The notes beneath the pieces are model-generated. The model was not told where the DNA came from and did no database searches. It was given only the letters and a program-made list of their open reading frames with translations. Source: Fremontodendron californicum (Eukaryota > Streptophyta > Magnoliopsida > Malvales > Malvaceae). Taken from it: a stretch of 64,000 nucleotides of DNA. This document shows, in pieces, positions 12,301-23,058 of this stretch (position 1 is the stretch's first letter; every line of letters begins with the position of its first letter). The stretch is from assembly GCA_030761205.1 (NCBI GenBank), contig JAULJL010000015.1, positions 14,079,501 through 14,143,500 on the forward strand. The letters run 5' to 3'. The position numbers and the translations under genes are program-made.

Positions 12301-13468
12301 CTTCTAATACCAAGAAGAAGCTTCTCATGAACATGTTTTGCCCAGTTCAATTTTCCATTCAGGCCATCCTCCGTCAAACAATAATAATACTCTTTCGATG
12401 GCCCCCCTTCAGTCGTTGGACACAAAAACCGTCCAACGATATATAAGAGGAGCCTGGCCTTTAGCTCTTCACAGTCGGCCTCGAACTCCAAAATTTCTTG
12501 CTCTAGCCTAACAAAACTCATCTTTCGATGAGTTGGAATATTAAACTTATTACACAAGACTTCAGCGTCTTCTCTTTCCATTACAGTTGAAACCTCTACT
12601 CCCTCGTTTGCTAAACCTAGAATACCTTCCACATCCTCCACTGTGAAAGGGATACTTTCGCCATCCACTTCCATGGAGCTGGTTGCAACATTAAAGTTCT
12701 GAACCAAATTTTCACACAGCTCTCTTGGAAGCTTTCCATCTTTCAACAGTAGCAAGGGACCGAACCCTATGCTTTCCACTGCACCTTCAATATGTTTTTC
12801 CTTCAATTGCTTAAAGAGCTTGCACAAATTAAATGGGCTACAGCGTGTCGCAACAAAGCCCTACACATAAAGTACATTCATTAAAAATACATAGCAATAT
12901 AACATCATACTTCAGTTGTAACTATTATTTATTCAATATAACATTTTTTTATTTAATTATTACCTTCTTTTTTTCATCATCTAATTTCTGTCTTTTTAAC
13001 TGTTGCACTTCATTTTTGTACTGCTCTTGTTGTGCAACAGTCTGCTCTATAAACGGCAGCTTCTCCTGTGTAGGCAGCACTTTCCATTTTGCTGCCAGCT
13101 TACGAACCTATGAAAAAAACAATTCCAATTAATTCACATACACATCAAAAAACCATGATTTTAGTAACACTTTATAACTTAGTGTCCACACAAACGATAC
13201 ATAAAATAGTACTCACCTTCAATGACATTTTCCCTTTGTCTTCTACATCTCCTTTGCATTCATTTATGCTGTATAAAGCGATTAACATAAAATATGTAAC
13301 TCGCACTCTTTAAATCCAAATATAACAACATACAATGTCTAATGAATTCAACTTAAAACCACCAGGTATAGTTACTTACTAGTAATTCAAAAATGCACCC
13401 CTCGGTTTTACAACCTTCATGCTGGATTCAGTCTGCTGAAGCTGCACATTTTCATCAACTTTGTCCAT
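9354..13468 (-). CDS. HMG-box / Ulp1-like cysteine protease carried by MULE-1 (16 exons, ~808 aa)
   Basis: Exons: 13468-13380, 13268-13217, 13107-12964, 12860-12237, 12118-11972, 11872-11795, 11670-11326, 11160-11074, 10873-10776, 10675-10591, 10507-10418, 10334-10239, 10144-10007, 9888-9767, 9679-9613 and 9518-9354 (stop). All have GT-AG borders and consistent phase. Residues ~21-90 resemble an HMG box (KPRGAFLNYY ... LAAKWKVLPTQEKLPF ... YKNEV). Residues ~96-350 match the conserved domain preceding C48 peptidases in plant TE-encoded ULP-like proteins (RCSPF, GFGPLLLL, FTVEDVEGILGL). Residues ~379-415 look coiled-coil. The C-terminal Ulp1 fold keeps H656 (HW), D673 (LDTL), Q729 and C735 (QSNGYDCGMWV). 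The role would be SUMO or ubiquitin-like deconjugation. Exon 8 is the weak point: the acceptor at 11162-11161 keeps the frame, while the stronger-looking one at 11232-11231 reads a stop. Confidence 0.82.
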
Positions 13469-13861
13469 CTCTTTGAATCTTTAATAAAATCAAACAAACG
13501 TTTGCAAATTTCTCAACTTTAGACATACAATAAATTATAATTTATAATACAAAACAAGTACATCAGGATAACTAATTCTGCATAAAAAGTTAATAAAATT
13601 TTCTCTGCCTACAGGCATAATCTTATCCGTATTAAAAGTTCATATTCATTAAAAGTTCATATTCAATTATCTTAAAAAGACAAAATTTAAAAATGACATG
13701 ACTATTTAAAACCAAGTAAAGAGGCTTAAACTTAAATATAAGACTGAGAAATCTGGGATTTAACAAATCTAACAAGTCCTATCATGTATAAACGAAGACA
13801 GAGTAGCCTACTATATGACAAACTCAAAAGGAATATAAGACGAGAATAATAAACAAAACTT

Positions 13862-13885
13862 GGACTCTGATACCATGTTAAGCAT
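13862..13885 (-). repeat. LTR/primer-binding-site-like motif (copia-type relic)
   Basis: The minus strand reads ...TTAACATGGTATCAGAGTCC. This resembles an LTR ending in CA next to a TGGTATCAGAG primer site complementary to initiator tRNA-Met, as in copia and TRIM elements. No second LTR was found, so this is only a possible relic. Confidence 0.35.
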
Positions 13886-14502
13886 CCAATCTAAAATCAA
13901 TTAACAATAGTCCAAAAGATTCAACTTAAATATAAGATCATAGGAAATTCACAATTTAAAATATATGGGAAAATACCACTTTAATAGTGATTATTGTTTA
14001 TCTTATTTATTAATATTTTTGGCATAAGAGAGCAAAGAACCCACTCCGTCCATTTCAAAATGGTAAGAAGTCGATTATTGGGCCAAGAAATTGCAGCAAT
14101 TTACAAAGAAAGCTAACAGAATTATTTCACTGTTGAAACAGCTTGGAAGAAACTTCTATTGGAATATATCAATTACATACTCTTTTAGAGGCCTATCTTA
14201 GAAAAAATTTAACACAAAAGTTTGCAGTATGGCCGTATGGGCATTGGTTACTACTTGCAACAGACATTTTTCCTATATATCAGCTTTCTTCTTTTCTCTT
14301 CTCATGTTGGCCAAGACAAGGTACATACTATATAGGCATCTGGCGAGTGACATGTCATTCAAAGTCTAAACATATTTAGACAGTCAACTTGGAGATCATG
14401 CCCAACAGTATATACTATAGATACTTTCTAGTTGCTCACAGAAACTGTATATTGACTTTGTAAAGAAAAATGAAGATGTGCTGTCAAAAGTTTATAGACA
14501 AT

Positions 14503-14669
14503 CTATGTTACTCAGACTCGGGTGTGAGTGTCGGACATGGGTATGTTTCATTTTTTTTAAGATTTTCATATATTTGGAGGGTATTTGGAGGATCATATCC
14601 TCATACCCATGTCCGGATATGCGTCGGACATGGGTACTTCAAGAAAAATGAAGAGTCGGAGCAACATAG
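14503..14669. mobile_element. hAT-like MITE, ~167 bp
   Basis: The ends are inverted repeats: CTATGTTACTCAGACTC on the left against CTATGTTGCTCCGACTC read inward from the right (15 of 17 match). They are flanked by similar 8-bp words, TAGACAAT and ATGACAAT. The interior repeats GTCGGACATGGGTA. It is non-coding and sits inside the presumed leader intron of the HMG-ULP gene. Confidence 0.65.
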
Positions 14670-16172
14670 ATGACAATAAACGATGGCTCAAATACAACTA
14701 CTTACTTGAAATGGTGTCTCCACAACTTGGATAAGATTTGCCAAATAAAAATGACATGACTATTCAATTATCTTCGTTTATACATGATAGGACTATTTAA
14801 AAATGACTTGTTAGATTTGTTAAATCCCAGTTAAAATAGTAAATGTTATCTCACTGTTATTACAACAATGCAGCAGCAACACCATAAGTTACATATATAC
14901 CAGACAAAACCACAAGTGAAATCATAACTTTTCAAACGGTTCAAGACAAAATCACAACGACTCAAACACTGTTCCATTCAGAAAATCATGTACTAACACT
15001 ATTTTATAAGAACAATCTTACTAAACCAGAGACAAAGTGAAGAATTTCCAAAAACTAAGCATGCTAAAATCACAAAATATAAATCCAGATGACAATCAAT
15101 ATTGAATTTTGACAATATTACGAACCAACAGGGAGAGCACAACACCCTAAAAAGTGACAAGTTTACAACAAGTTTATGCATTCAAGCAACAAAAACCCAA
15201 TTCCAAAATATCTCAGTCTCTCAACAAAACAAAAACCAAATTACCAAATTAACAGTTTACAAAAATCAGATGAAAGATTCAAGAACTTACCAATTTTCTT
15301 CTTGCAGCCACCCAAAATTTATGCTGATATTTCTGCCAAAAAAAACAAAAAAACAACCCCAAACCAAAATTAATTAGAATCATCCACAAAAAATATAAAA
15401 AAATTGCTGAAATACCAACAAAGAAACAAAATACCAGATGACCAAACAAAAATATGTCTGGGTTCGATGATTTTCAGAGGAAGAGTTGGGTTTGATATTT
15501 GGGGTTTCGGTTGTGCAAAAACACAAGGGTTAGGGTTTTTTTATCTGGGTTTCGGTTGTGCAAAAACACAAGGGTTAGGGTTTTCGAAACTGATTTAGGG
15601 TTCTAAACACAAGGGAATTTTCGAAACACAAGGGAAATTTCGAAACTGATTACAATGGGACAAGCCAAATTTCGAAAAAAATAAATGGGATAAGGAAATC
15701 TCGAAACAGACAAGGGAGAAGAAAATTTAGGGTTCTAACAATATTTTCGAAACACCATAGAAAGGGAAAACGAACTGATTAGAAAGGGGGAACCAAATTT
15801 TCGAAACACAACAGGGGAATAAATTTTAGGGTTCTACAGAATTTTTTGTATCAGAGGGGGAAGGGGTTTCCGAAACACCATACAAAGGGAAAACAAACTG
15901 ATTACAAAGGGGGAACCAATTTTTCGAATCAGATTACAAAGGAAGAAGCAAATTTTCGAAACACAAAAAGGAGAACAAATTTTAGGGTTCTTCGTTTTTT
16001 TTTGTATCAGAGGGGGGGAAGGGATTTTCGGGGGAGGATGTTTTAGGGGGAAGGGTTTTTTCCAAGTGAAGGGGTAAACCGGTTACCCCGTTTTTTTTTT
16101 TTTTTTTATTTCAACGGTTCAGATCTTACATGTTTAATCTGACGGATACAATTAATCTAAGCTGATGGGAAG

Positions 16173-16204
16173 CTTACGGTAAGAAACGTATGTTAGAATT
16201 TTCC
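16173..16204 (-). repeat. Right terminal inverted repeat of MULE-1
   Basis: The reverse complement begins GGAAAATTCTAAC and matches 25 of 32 positions of the left TIR at 449-480. The target duplication follows at once. Confidence 0.85.
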
Positions 16205-16213
16205 TGCAATTGA
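16205..16213. repeat. Right target site duplication of MULE-1
   Basis: TGCAATTGA is identical to 440-448. Downstream sequence then continues as the GST upstream region, collinear with copy B from 56021. Confidence 0.9.
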
Positions 16214-17643
16214 TACTATGTTTTTTCCTTTTCTGCCCCCAGGCAGTATTGGTAGGTGCGACTTGCGACTGGGACCTGACTGCTCCACTGGATCTGGATT
16301 TTACATATTTAGACATCATTACTGTTGGTAATTACTGATTTTAAATGCAGTAATTAATTTGAATTTTTAATATAGGATTCGGTTAATTGGTGTATATAGA
16401 AATTGATTAATAATTATTTAATTAGTATTTTAAAATAATTTTTATATTATTTTTATTGAATTCAAAAAAAATTCTATGGAACGGATTTTACATATGAGTC
16501 AGCTTAACCGATATCTATAAGCAGTGGTTAAGGATTATTTATTTATCATTTCAAGAAATTTTTTTGCATTTAATACATTAGTTTGACTGAATTAAAAAAA
16601 AAAGTAATGCATTAATTGTACTTTTCTTTCTATATATAACATAATTATTTAATTATTATTTTAGAAATTTTTATATTTAATATATTATTTTTATTGAATT
16701 CAAAAAAATTGCATGGAACAAATTTTACATATGGGTCAGCTTAACTGGTACCAATAGGCACAGGCTAAAGATTATTTATTTACCATTTCAAGAAATTTTT
16801 TTGCATTTAATACATTACTTTTACTGAATTAAAAAAAAATAATGCATTAATTGTACTTTTCTTTCTATATATAACATAATTATTTAATTATTATTTAATT
16901 TTTTTATATTTAATATATTATTTTTATTGAATTCAAAAAAATTGCATGGAACGAATTTTACATATTGGTCCACTTAATCGGTACCTATAGACACTGATTA
17001 AAGATTATTTATTTACCATTTCAAGAAAGTTTTTTGCATTTAATACATTACTTTTACTGAATTCAAAAAAAAAAAAGTAATGCATTAATTGTACTTTTCT
17101 TTTTATATATAGCACCTTAACCAGTGCTTATAGGCACTGGTTAACATTTCCCTTTACATATTTAGACAAAAAAAGAATGGTATAAAACTGTTAATCCATG
17201 TCATAATATATCTTTTCCATTCAAATCATGTTACATAATTAGATTTTTTTTTATAAAAAAAGCCAACTATTTATTAAAAAATCATTAATGAATTGTTGAA
17301 ATAAATACGGTTAATTGATATATATAAAAATTGATGTAGTATACGGTTAATTGATGTATACAAAAATTGATGTATATAAAAATCATTAATGAATTTTTAA
17401 TATAGTATACGGTTAATTGATGTATGTAAAAATTGGTTAATAATTATTTAATAATTATTTTAGTTTCTTTTATAAATATTGATTAAGATGATATATATAT
17501 AAAAAGAAAAATATAATTAATATATTACTTTTTTTTTAATTCCATAAAAGTAAAGTATTAAATACGAAAAACTTTTCTAAAATGATAAATAAATAATTTT
17601 TAATTGGTTCCTTTAATTAATTCATTACTTTTATTGAATTAAA
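16214..17643. repeat. GST upstream region, copy A, with ~235-bp tandem repeats
   Basis: This is collinear with 56021-57193 of copy B and diverges at 17643. It contains three ~233-237-bp units (TTGAATTC markers at about 16457, 16694 and 16927) plus a partial unit; copy B has one unit fewer. The array ends in a hairpin, TTAACCAGTGC/TTATAG/GCACTGGTTAA, near 17114-17141. No gene is seen. Confidence 0.85.
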
Positions 17644-18260
17644 TTTTGTGTCACGTTTATTTTATATAAATTTTGGTACGTTTGTGTATTCATGTAGTAG
17701 TCATGTTATTTTTTCATGCCATATCGTATTTTAGTTTTTTTTCATGTCATGTTCGTGTGTGACACTATTCAAATAACTCCTAATTTTGTGCCATGTGTCG
17801 TAAATACTATTATGATATGAAAAAAATATAGGACCGTTGTTTTATTAAATATATTAAAAAATAAAAAATGTGATAGAGGTAAATTTTGAGAGTGTGAGAA
17901 TTTGGTGAGAAAATTTAAATTATTTTAGATTTGGTAATTTATGTATTCATGCCGTGTTCGTGTATTTTTAATTTTTTGTGTCATAGTCGTGTTTAAGGTA
18001 TTATATCCATAAAATAAATTTTGAAGATGAGGGAGTTTAGAGAGGGTGTCAAAACACGAAACGGCACAAAAAAAACACGGACACGATACGAATATACGAA
18101 CATGTCAAAATCTATATAATACAAATTATTAACACGTCAAAATTTATACAAATATAAAACATCGTAAACACGATTATGACACAAAAAAATACATAAATAC
18201 GATACAAATTACCAAATTTAATTTTTATGTATCATAATCGTGTTTAAAAATATTATATCC
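17644..18260. repeat. Degenerate CACGAACACGA-type AT-rich repeat DNA
   Basis: Many variants of GTGTCGTGTTCGTGT and TATTATATCCATAAA occur in both orientations. The same family recurs at about 49590-50400, 51640-51850 and 57490-58610. It is non-coding, and in the other places it is associated with Helitron ends. Confidence 0.5.
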
Positions 18261-19513
18261 ATAAATGTTTCTTCCAATAAATGGTTGATGTTTCCGAACT
18301 TGAAGAAAGTGTCAATGTTACTGCTCACTCTTTGGCTTTCTTTTATGTTTTTTCAAGTTTTTGTTCACTTTTTTGCTTTCTTATATTTTTTTAATGAAAA
18401 ATAAGAGATATACAACAATATAATAAGGAAAAAAAAAAATCTCCTTTGACTTATCTAATCTTTCTTTTTGTTCACATGACACTCACTTTTTCTCTTTTTT
18501 ATTTTATTTATTTTTTTTACTTTAGACTAAACCATTCCTTTAGCATTTTTAGTTTTTTTTTTTTTTTTAAAAAAAAAACACAATAACTGGAATAAGATTG
18601 AAACGGTTCTTCTTCATCTTCTTTTTCTTTCATTTGATCTTTTATTTTTTTATTTTTTAAAAATGGGATGACACATGGGTAGAAAGGATTAGGTAAATTA
18701 CCAAACAACTTTTTTCATTTGATTTTTTATTTTTTATAAGAAAAATGGGATGGAAGATGGATAGAAAGGGTTAAGTAGATTAGTAAACAATAACAGGAAA
18801 GGAGATTGAAAATGATTTTTTTTTTATAAAAAAAAGGGATGGCATATGAATAGAAAGGATTAGGTAGATGAGATTTCTTTCTTTTATTCCTGTTATCTTC
18901 TTTGTTTAGATTTTTTTATGGGTAAAAGATTGGAACTATTTTCGGAAGCTTCGAGAGGCAGAAGAAAAGAAATCTAAAAAAAAAAAAAAAAGGAGAGAGG
19001 GAAGGAAGAAAATGGGGAAAAAGGGGGGAGAGAGACGCTTGCCATCTCTGGTCGTCTCCGACTGTCCCCGTCATCTTAGCGTTGGAGTAGGCCTTGGCTT
19101 TCTTTAATTTCGAAAAAGAAAATTGGGATGGAAAGTACAGAAGCTTCGCGAGAAAGGGAAGAAATCTGAAAAAAAAAATGAGATAAGGAAAGGAGAAGAG
19201 GGGAGAGAGAGACTCAGGCTGTCTCCGACCATCATAGCCTTGGAGCAGGTCTTTCCTTTTTTTTTTTTGATTTCGAAAAAAATTAAAGATGGAAGGTTGA
19301 GAGAGTTTTATACTAATTCATGGAAGATTGTTGGGTTTTCACTTTTATATGAGGTTTACTTTCCTTCCCTCCTCCCTTCATTTATTTTCTTATTCATGGA
19401 AGATTGTTGGCTTTACACTTTAATGTCTTTGGATTAGTTTCTTTTTTGTTTTTTGATCAGGTTCCAACAAACTGCAATATCATCAACATGTGAGATTGAT
19501 GCCTTCATGTGGA
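18261..19513. other. Left flank of element MULE-2: purine/pyrimidine-rich repeats
   Basis: This consists of imperfect repeats of AAAAATGGGATG...TAGAAAGG (about 18500-18860) and a ~190-bp duplicated block (GAAGCTTCG...GTCTCCGAC...TTGGAGTAGG or TTGGAGCAGG, about 18945-19270). The composition resembles a plant 5' UTR or promoter. Because exons of a SNARE gene lie just beyond the right edge of MULE-2, this could be the upstream part of that fragment; I found no coding exon to prove it. Confidence 0.35.
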
Positions 19514-19521
19514 TCTATTTT
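19514..19521. repeat. Left target duplication of MULE-2
   Basis: TCTATTTT here is repeated at 43901-43908, flanking the inverted repeats of the element. Eight bp match exactly; the ninth is uncertain. Confidence 0.7.
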
Positions 19522-19740
19522 AGGTTTTTTTATCAGAATATAGTTGATTTTTTTTTATTTATTTATCGAAATACCGTTGTTTTCAAATTAATTTCCAAAA
19601 TTCGCTCGTTTTAAAATCAGCTGGGAAATCACCATCCCCCATAGCATTTTCCAGCGTGTATTTGAAAAAAATTTCAAAAAACACTAAGGGAAATCGCTAT
19701 GTGGGGTGGCAATTTCCCTTGGTATTTGTATTATATTTTT
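19522..19740 (+). repeat. Left TIR of MULE-2
   Basis: It is the inverted counterpart of ~43670-43900. It contains two hairpins, at 19619-19655 and 19680-19726, built from CCAAGGGAAATCGCC-like arms. Confidence 0.8.
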
Positions 19741-20586
19741 TAATTTTTTTATTCAAATTTTAAAATACAACGGTTAAAAAAAATTGTAAATTATTTTTAA
19801 AATTTTGTATTTTAATTTTAAAAATTACAAACGGGTATAAAAAAATTAAATAAAAAAAATTACCTTGGTTTGTTTTTAATTTTTTTTAAATATATATACC
19901 AAAATTTTATCATTTATTTAATTTTATAAAAAATAAAATTTAATTTTTATTGAAATTTTATAAAAAATTAAAATAAAATTTATTATTTTAATTTTATAAA
20001 AAATAAAATTTTAATCCTTACTAAAAAAAATTATTTTTTATTTAAATTTTATATAAAATAAAAATTTATTTCTAATTTAAATTTTATATAAATTAAAATT
20101 TGATTTCTTATTTAAATTTTATATGTGAGATCTGTAACAAAAGGGTATAAAAAAAATTAAATAAAAAAAAATTACCTTGGAATGTTTTTTTTTTATTTTT
20201 AAAATATATATACTAAAATTTTATAATGTTTTTAATTTTTTAATTTTATAAAAAATAAAATTTAATTTTTATTGAAATTTTTATAAAAAATAAAATATAA
20301 TTTATTATTTTGATTTTATAAAAAATAAAATTTTATTTATTATTAAAATTAAAAAAAATTATTTCTTATTAAAATTTTAAATAAAAAAAATTATTTCTTA
20401 TTTCAATTTTATATAAAACAAAATTTTATTTCTTATTTAAATTTTATATAAATTAGAATTGATTTCTTATTTAAATTTTATATAAATTAAAATTTGATTT
20501 CTTATTTTAATTTTATATAAATTAAAAATTAATTTCATATTTGAATTTTATATAAAATTAAAATTTATTTCTTATTTTAATTTTAT
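19741..20586. other. AT-rich repetitive DNA inside MULE-2
   Basis: This is made of many short variants of TTATTTAAATTTTATATAAA and its complement, so it can fold on itself. It has no coding sequence and presumably replaces the lost body of the transposase. Confidence 0.5.
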
Positions 20587-20872
20587 GCTGCAGAAAATAT
20601 TGGAATTGGATTCCTTCTGCAATGGATGTGACTAATGATTTAGGATTAGGGTTAGGGTTTCAGCTATTTTTCAGTCAATCAAATGCTGTAAAAAATATTG
20701 GAATTGGATTCCTTCTACAATGGATGGGACTATTGACTAGATTTAGGGTTAGGGTTTCAGCTATTTTTCAGTCAATCAAATGCTGCAGAAAATATTATAA
20801 TTGGATTCCTTCTGCAATGGATGAGACTAATGATTTAGGGTTAGGGTTTCAGCTATTATTCAGTCAATCAAG
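20587..20872. repeat. Three-copy ~97-bp tandem repeat
   Basis: Copies start at 20587, 20685 and 20782 with GCTGCAGAAAATATT (or close), followed by TTAGGGTTAGGGTTTCAGC. The reading frame through it is an artefact of the repeat. Confidence 0.8.
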
Positions 20873-20879
20873 AAATTAG

Positions 20880-20987
20880 GAGAAATCCACATGGTCAGCC
20901 AAACTCAAATCGTATTCGTAATGAAATGGACCTCAGGGAGAAAGGCCAACCAAAACTTGTGGATTATGCAGAATTAAAGGTCATAGC
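20880..20987 (+). pseudogene. C-terminal zinc-knuckle end of a MULE transposase, split by a retrotransposon (part 1)
   Basis: The frame reads ...GQPNSNRIRNEMDLR... then, one frame over, TCGLCRIKGH, the start of a CCHC knuckle. It is interrupted at ATAGC by the chromovirus. The remainder (40537 on) supplies the last Cys and a short tail. This matches the Arg-rich plus CCHC tail common in plant MuDR-type transposases. Only this end survives. Confidence 0.6.
20983..20987. repeat. Left target duplication of the chromovirus
   Basis: ATAGC here and at 40532-40536 flanks the LTRs. Confidence 0.85.
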
Positions 20988-23022
20988 TGTAACAACCGAG
21001 GTTACGTATAATCATGTAAAGTTAAATCCTTAAAATTTTAAGGATAAACTTGGAAATTGAAAAGAAGTTAAGTGAAGGAAATAAAAGAAGATAGGATCAA
21101 ATTTAACAAATTAAAAAATTTAGGGGCTTAATGGTTATTTATAAAAAGTTGAGGGACCAATATGCAGTTATACCAAAAATTTAAAAATATCTTTAAGTTC
21201 ATTTTATCTCTTGAAAACTCTAGAATTTTTCGCAATCATCCTTCCTTCTCCTTATTCTCCCAAAATTTTCTTCAAACAATTCCACCAAAATCTCAACAAC
21301 AATCACATCCAAAGTTAGTTTCTTGATAAATTCTTCCTTTTATTTAGATATTCTACATGAGCATGCTAAGATATTAGCTCCATAAACATGTTAAGGTCTG
21401 AAATCCATCTATTAAGTATGAGTTTTACTCACCTTTGGTAAGAATTAAAAGGATTTGAAAGCATTAACAAGAAAATGGGAAGAAAAAGCAAAACAGGGGA
21501 AGTTGAGCATGCTTGCTGTTCGGATTTTCTGGGTTTGGCACAGCTTGGTTTGTATTTTTTTTTTTTTTGATATTTTTCCTAGAAACTAGACTTAATTACG
21601 AGAATTTTCGTTTTTGAATCACCTAAAACTGATAAGCGGTTAAAAAGATAGAATTCGGTGAAGTTGGCTATTCTGTGTTGACCACTGTTTCGGCATAGTT
21701 TCGGGATTTATCAAATTTGATCAAGATTTTGTTCTAATTGTCTAAATTAGTTATTTTATTCATAAATTAGACTTATTTATTGAAAAAAAACCAATTGGAA
21801 TCACTTAAAAATTCCTTACCAAACTCAAGTTATGATTTTCTAATCTAGCCTGATAGTAAGGAATTTATTGCTTAAGAGAAATATAGTACTAAATGATGGT
21901 TATGGATTATGAAAATCTCTAAGGCATGGAGTACTAGAAAGGAATTTGATAAGGACATGAATATGAAGTTGAATTATGGAGAAAATGATTATGGAAATGA
22001 TATTAAAAATTAAGGATATGTTTGTTTTGAGTATGAGAAATTAGTATTGACTATGGGGTAGATTAATGGGACTTAAGTTGCATTCATAATTGTGTAATTC
22101 TTTGAGCATGTACAGATACTAATTATCGTTAATCTCTAGGGACGTAGATCTGACGTCACCTGTGGATCCTGAAGTTTTAGATCGAGGTGTACAGTGAGAT
22201 TATCTCAAAGATTGTGAGTAGACGACAACTATAGTTATTTGAAATTTCTTTAATTATAATTATATATATTTTTTTAGCATGATATTTATTTTACGTATTA
22301 AAGGTATATACGATATATAATCATATGAATTGATTTGTTATCAAAGTACATTTATTTCAAGAAATATTATATCGAGTAAGTTGGTTGATTTATGAAATAT
22401 GATTATACATAGAATTTGACGTACATGGTTTTGGCTCCACCTGACTTAATGTATGAGATTATACCCTTGATCAGAATACGGGAGCTGCGTCTACGCCTTT
22501 GTGGTGGGAGCCACCTCCAGAGTCCCAATTCCGTGATATTAGACTGGGGTATGGGAGCTGCGTGCTACGCCTTTGTGGTGGGAGCCACCTCCAGAGTCCT
22601 TATCCCTTTATATTAGCCTTTTGGGGCACATCATAGCGACACATATGCCTTTGGGGCGTCCTATGGTGGTATTGGCCTTTGGGGCCGGCTACTAGTATGC
22701 CTACATGGATATTGCCTGGTTATTTCATGGATGTATTCTTATGCATGACAGTAAGTTGGTGCCCAACTATACGTAACTTGATTTACTTTACAGATTTTAT
22801 ACATTGATTTAATATTATAATATTATTATACATTTGAAAACTTCTCTACATCTTTGAATTACTTATTATGGTTTTACTATTATTTATTTTGAAAATGTCA
22901 ATTATGCTTTACAGGTTACCACTATAGTTTTCACATGCTTTAAATGTTGTCTACTCATTGAGATATTCATATATCTCACCTTTTCATATTTCTCATTTTC
23001 AAGACACAGTTAGGTGTCGGGA
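20988..23022 (+). repeat. 5' LTR of the chromovirus, truncated at its 3' end
   Basis: It is collinear with the 3' LTR to GTGTCGGGATT (about 23022) and then jumps to DNA just upstream of gag. About 330-350 bp of LTR plus the primer-binding site are therefore missing. The full LTR, judged from the 3' copy without its insertion, is about 2.4 kb. Confidence 0.85.
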
Positions 23023-23058
23023 TTAAAATATTGTCACTTGTGCAGGAAATCAGACACG

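Larger units (their letters stand above)
13753..14829. repeat. ~45-bp inverted repeat pair enclosing ~1 kb
   Basis: 13753-13800 (CTGGGATTTAACAAATCTAA, then ATCATGTATAAACGAAG) recurs in reverse complement at 14775-14829, with a 13-bp length difference in the middle. The pair encloses about 1 kb with no ORF of note. It could be the arms of a fold-back element or a local inverted duplication. Confidence 0.6.
13469..16172 (-). promoter_or_regulatory. Upstream/5'-UTR region of the HMG-ULP gene and right subterminal DNA of MULE-1
   Basis: Read on the minus strand, 15990-15480 contains several AACCCTAA-type teloboxes and runs of TTCCC/TTTCGAAAA, typical of plant promoter and 5'-UTR DNA. I infer transcription starts there and a long leader intron runs towards 13468. 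Imperfect tandem copies of a block with TTTCGAAACACCATA, AAAGGGAAAAC and AAAGGGGGAACC occur at about 15753 and 15868. Nested small elements lie within (separate entries). No extra coding exon was recognised. Confidence 0.45.
449..16204. mobile_element. MULE-1: complete 15.8-kb Mutator-like element with transposase and HMG-ULP gene
   Basis: The element is delimited by imperfect 32-bp terminal inverted repeats (25 of 32 positions match) and a 9-bp target duplication. Contents from left to right are the TIR, a ~3.5-kb 88-bp tandem array, the transposase gene (plus), a convergent HMG-box/Ulp1 gene (minus), and a right subterminal region rich in telobox-like and TTCGAAAC motifs. Both genes keep open spliced frames and intact catalytic residues, so the element may be autonomous. 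Plant MULEs carrying Ulp1-like genes are known (the Kaonashi or KI-MULE group). I infer this belongs with or near that group. The size is unusually large, partly from the repeat array and nested small elements. Confidence 0.92.

Noticed and set aside
9943..13313. Several short plus-strand ORFs over this interval
   Set aside because: They lie opposite the exons and introns of the minus-strand HMG-ULP gene and show no domain content.
14143..14673. Short plus-strand ORFs as small genes
   Set aside because: They overlap a MITE and AT-rich leader DNA, with no homology signal or codon structure.
15480..15990. Interstitial telomere repeat
   Set aside because: The TTAGGG-like words are isolated teloboxes, not tandem TTTAGGG.
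20622..20879. 85-aa ORF
   Set aside because: It is produced by a 97-bp tandem repeat read through in frame.
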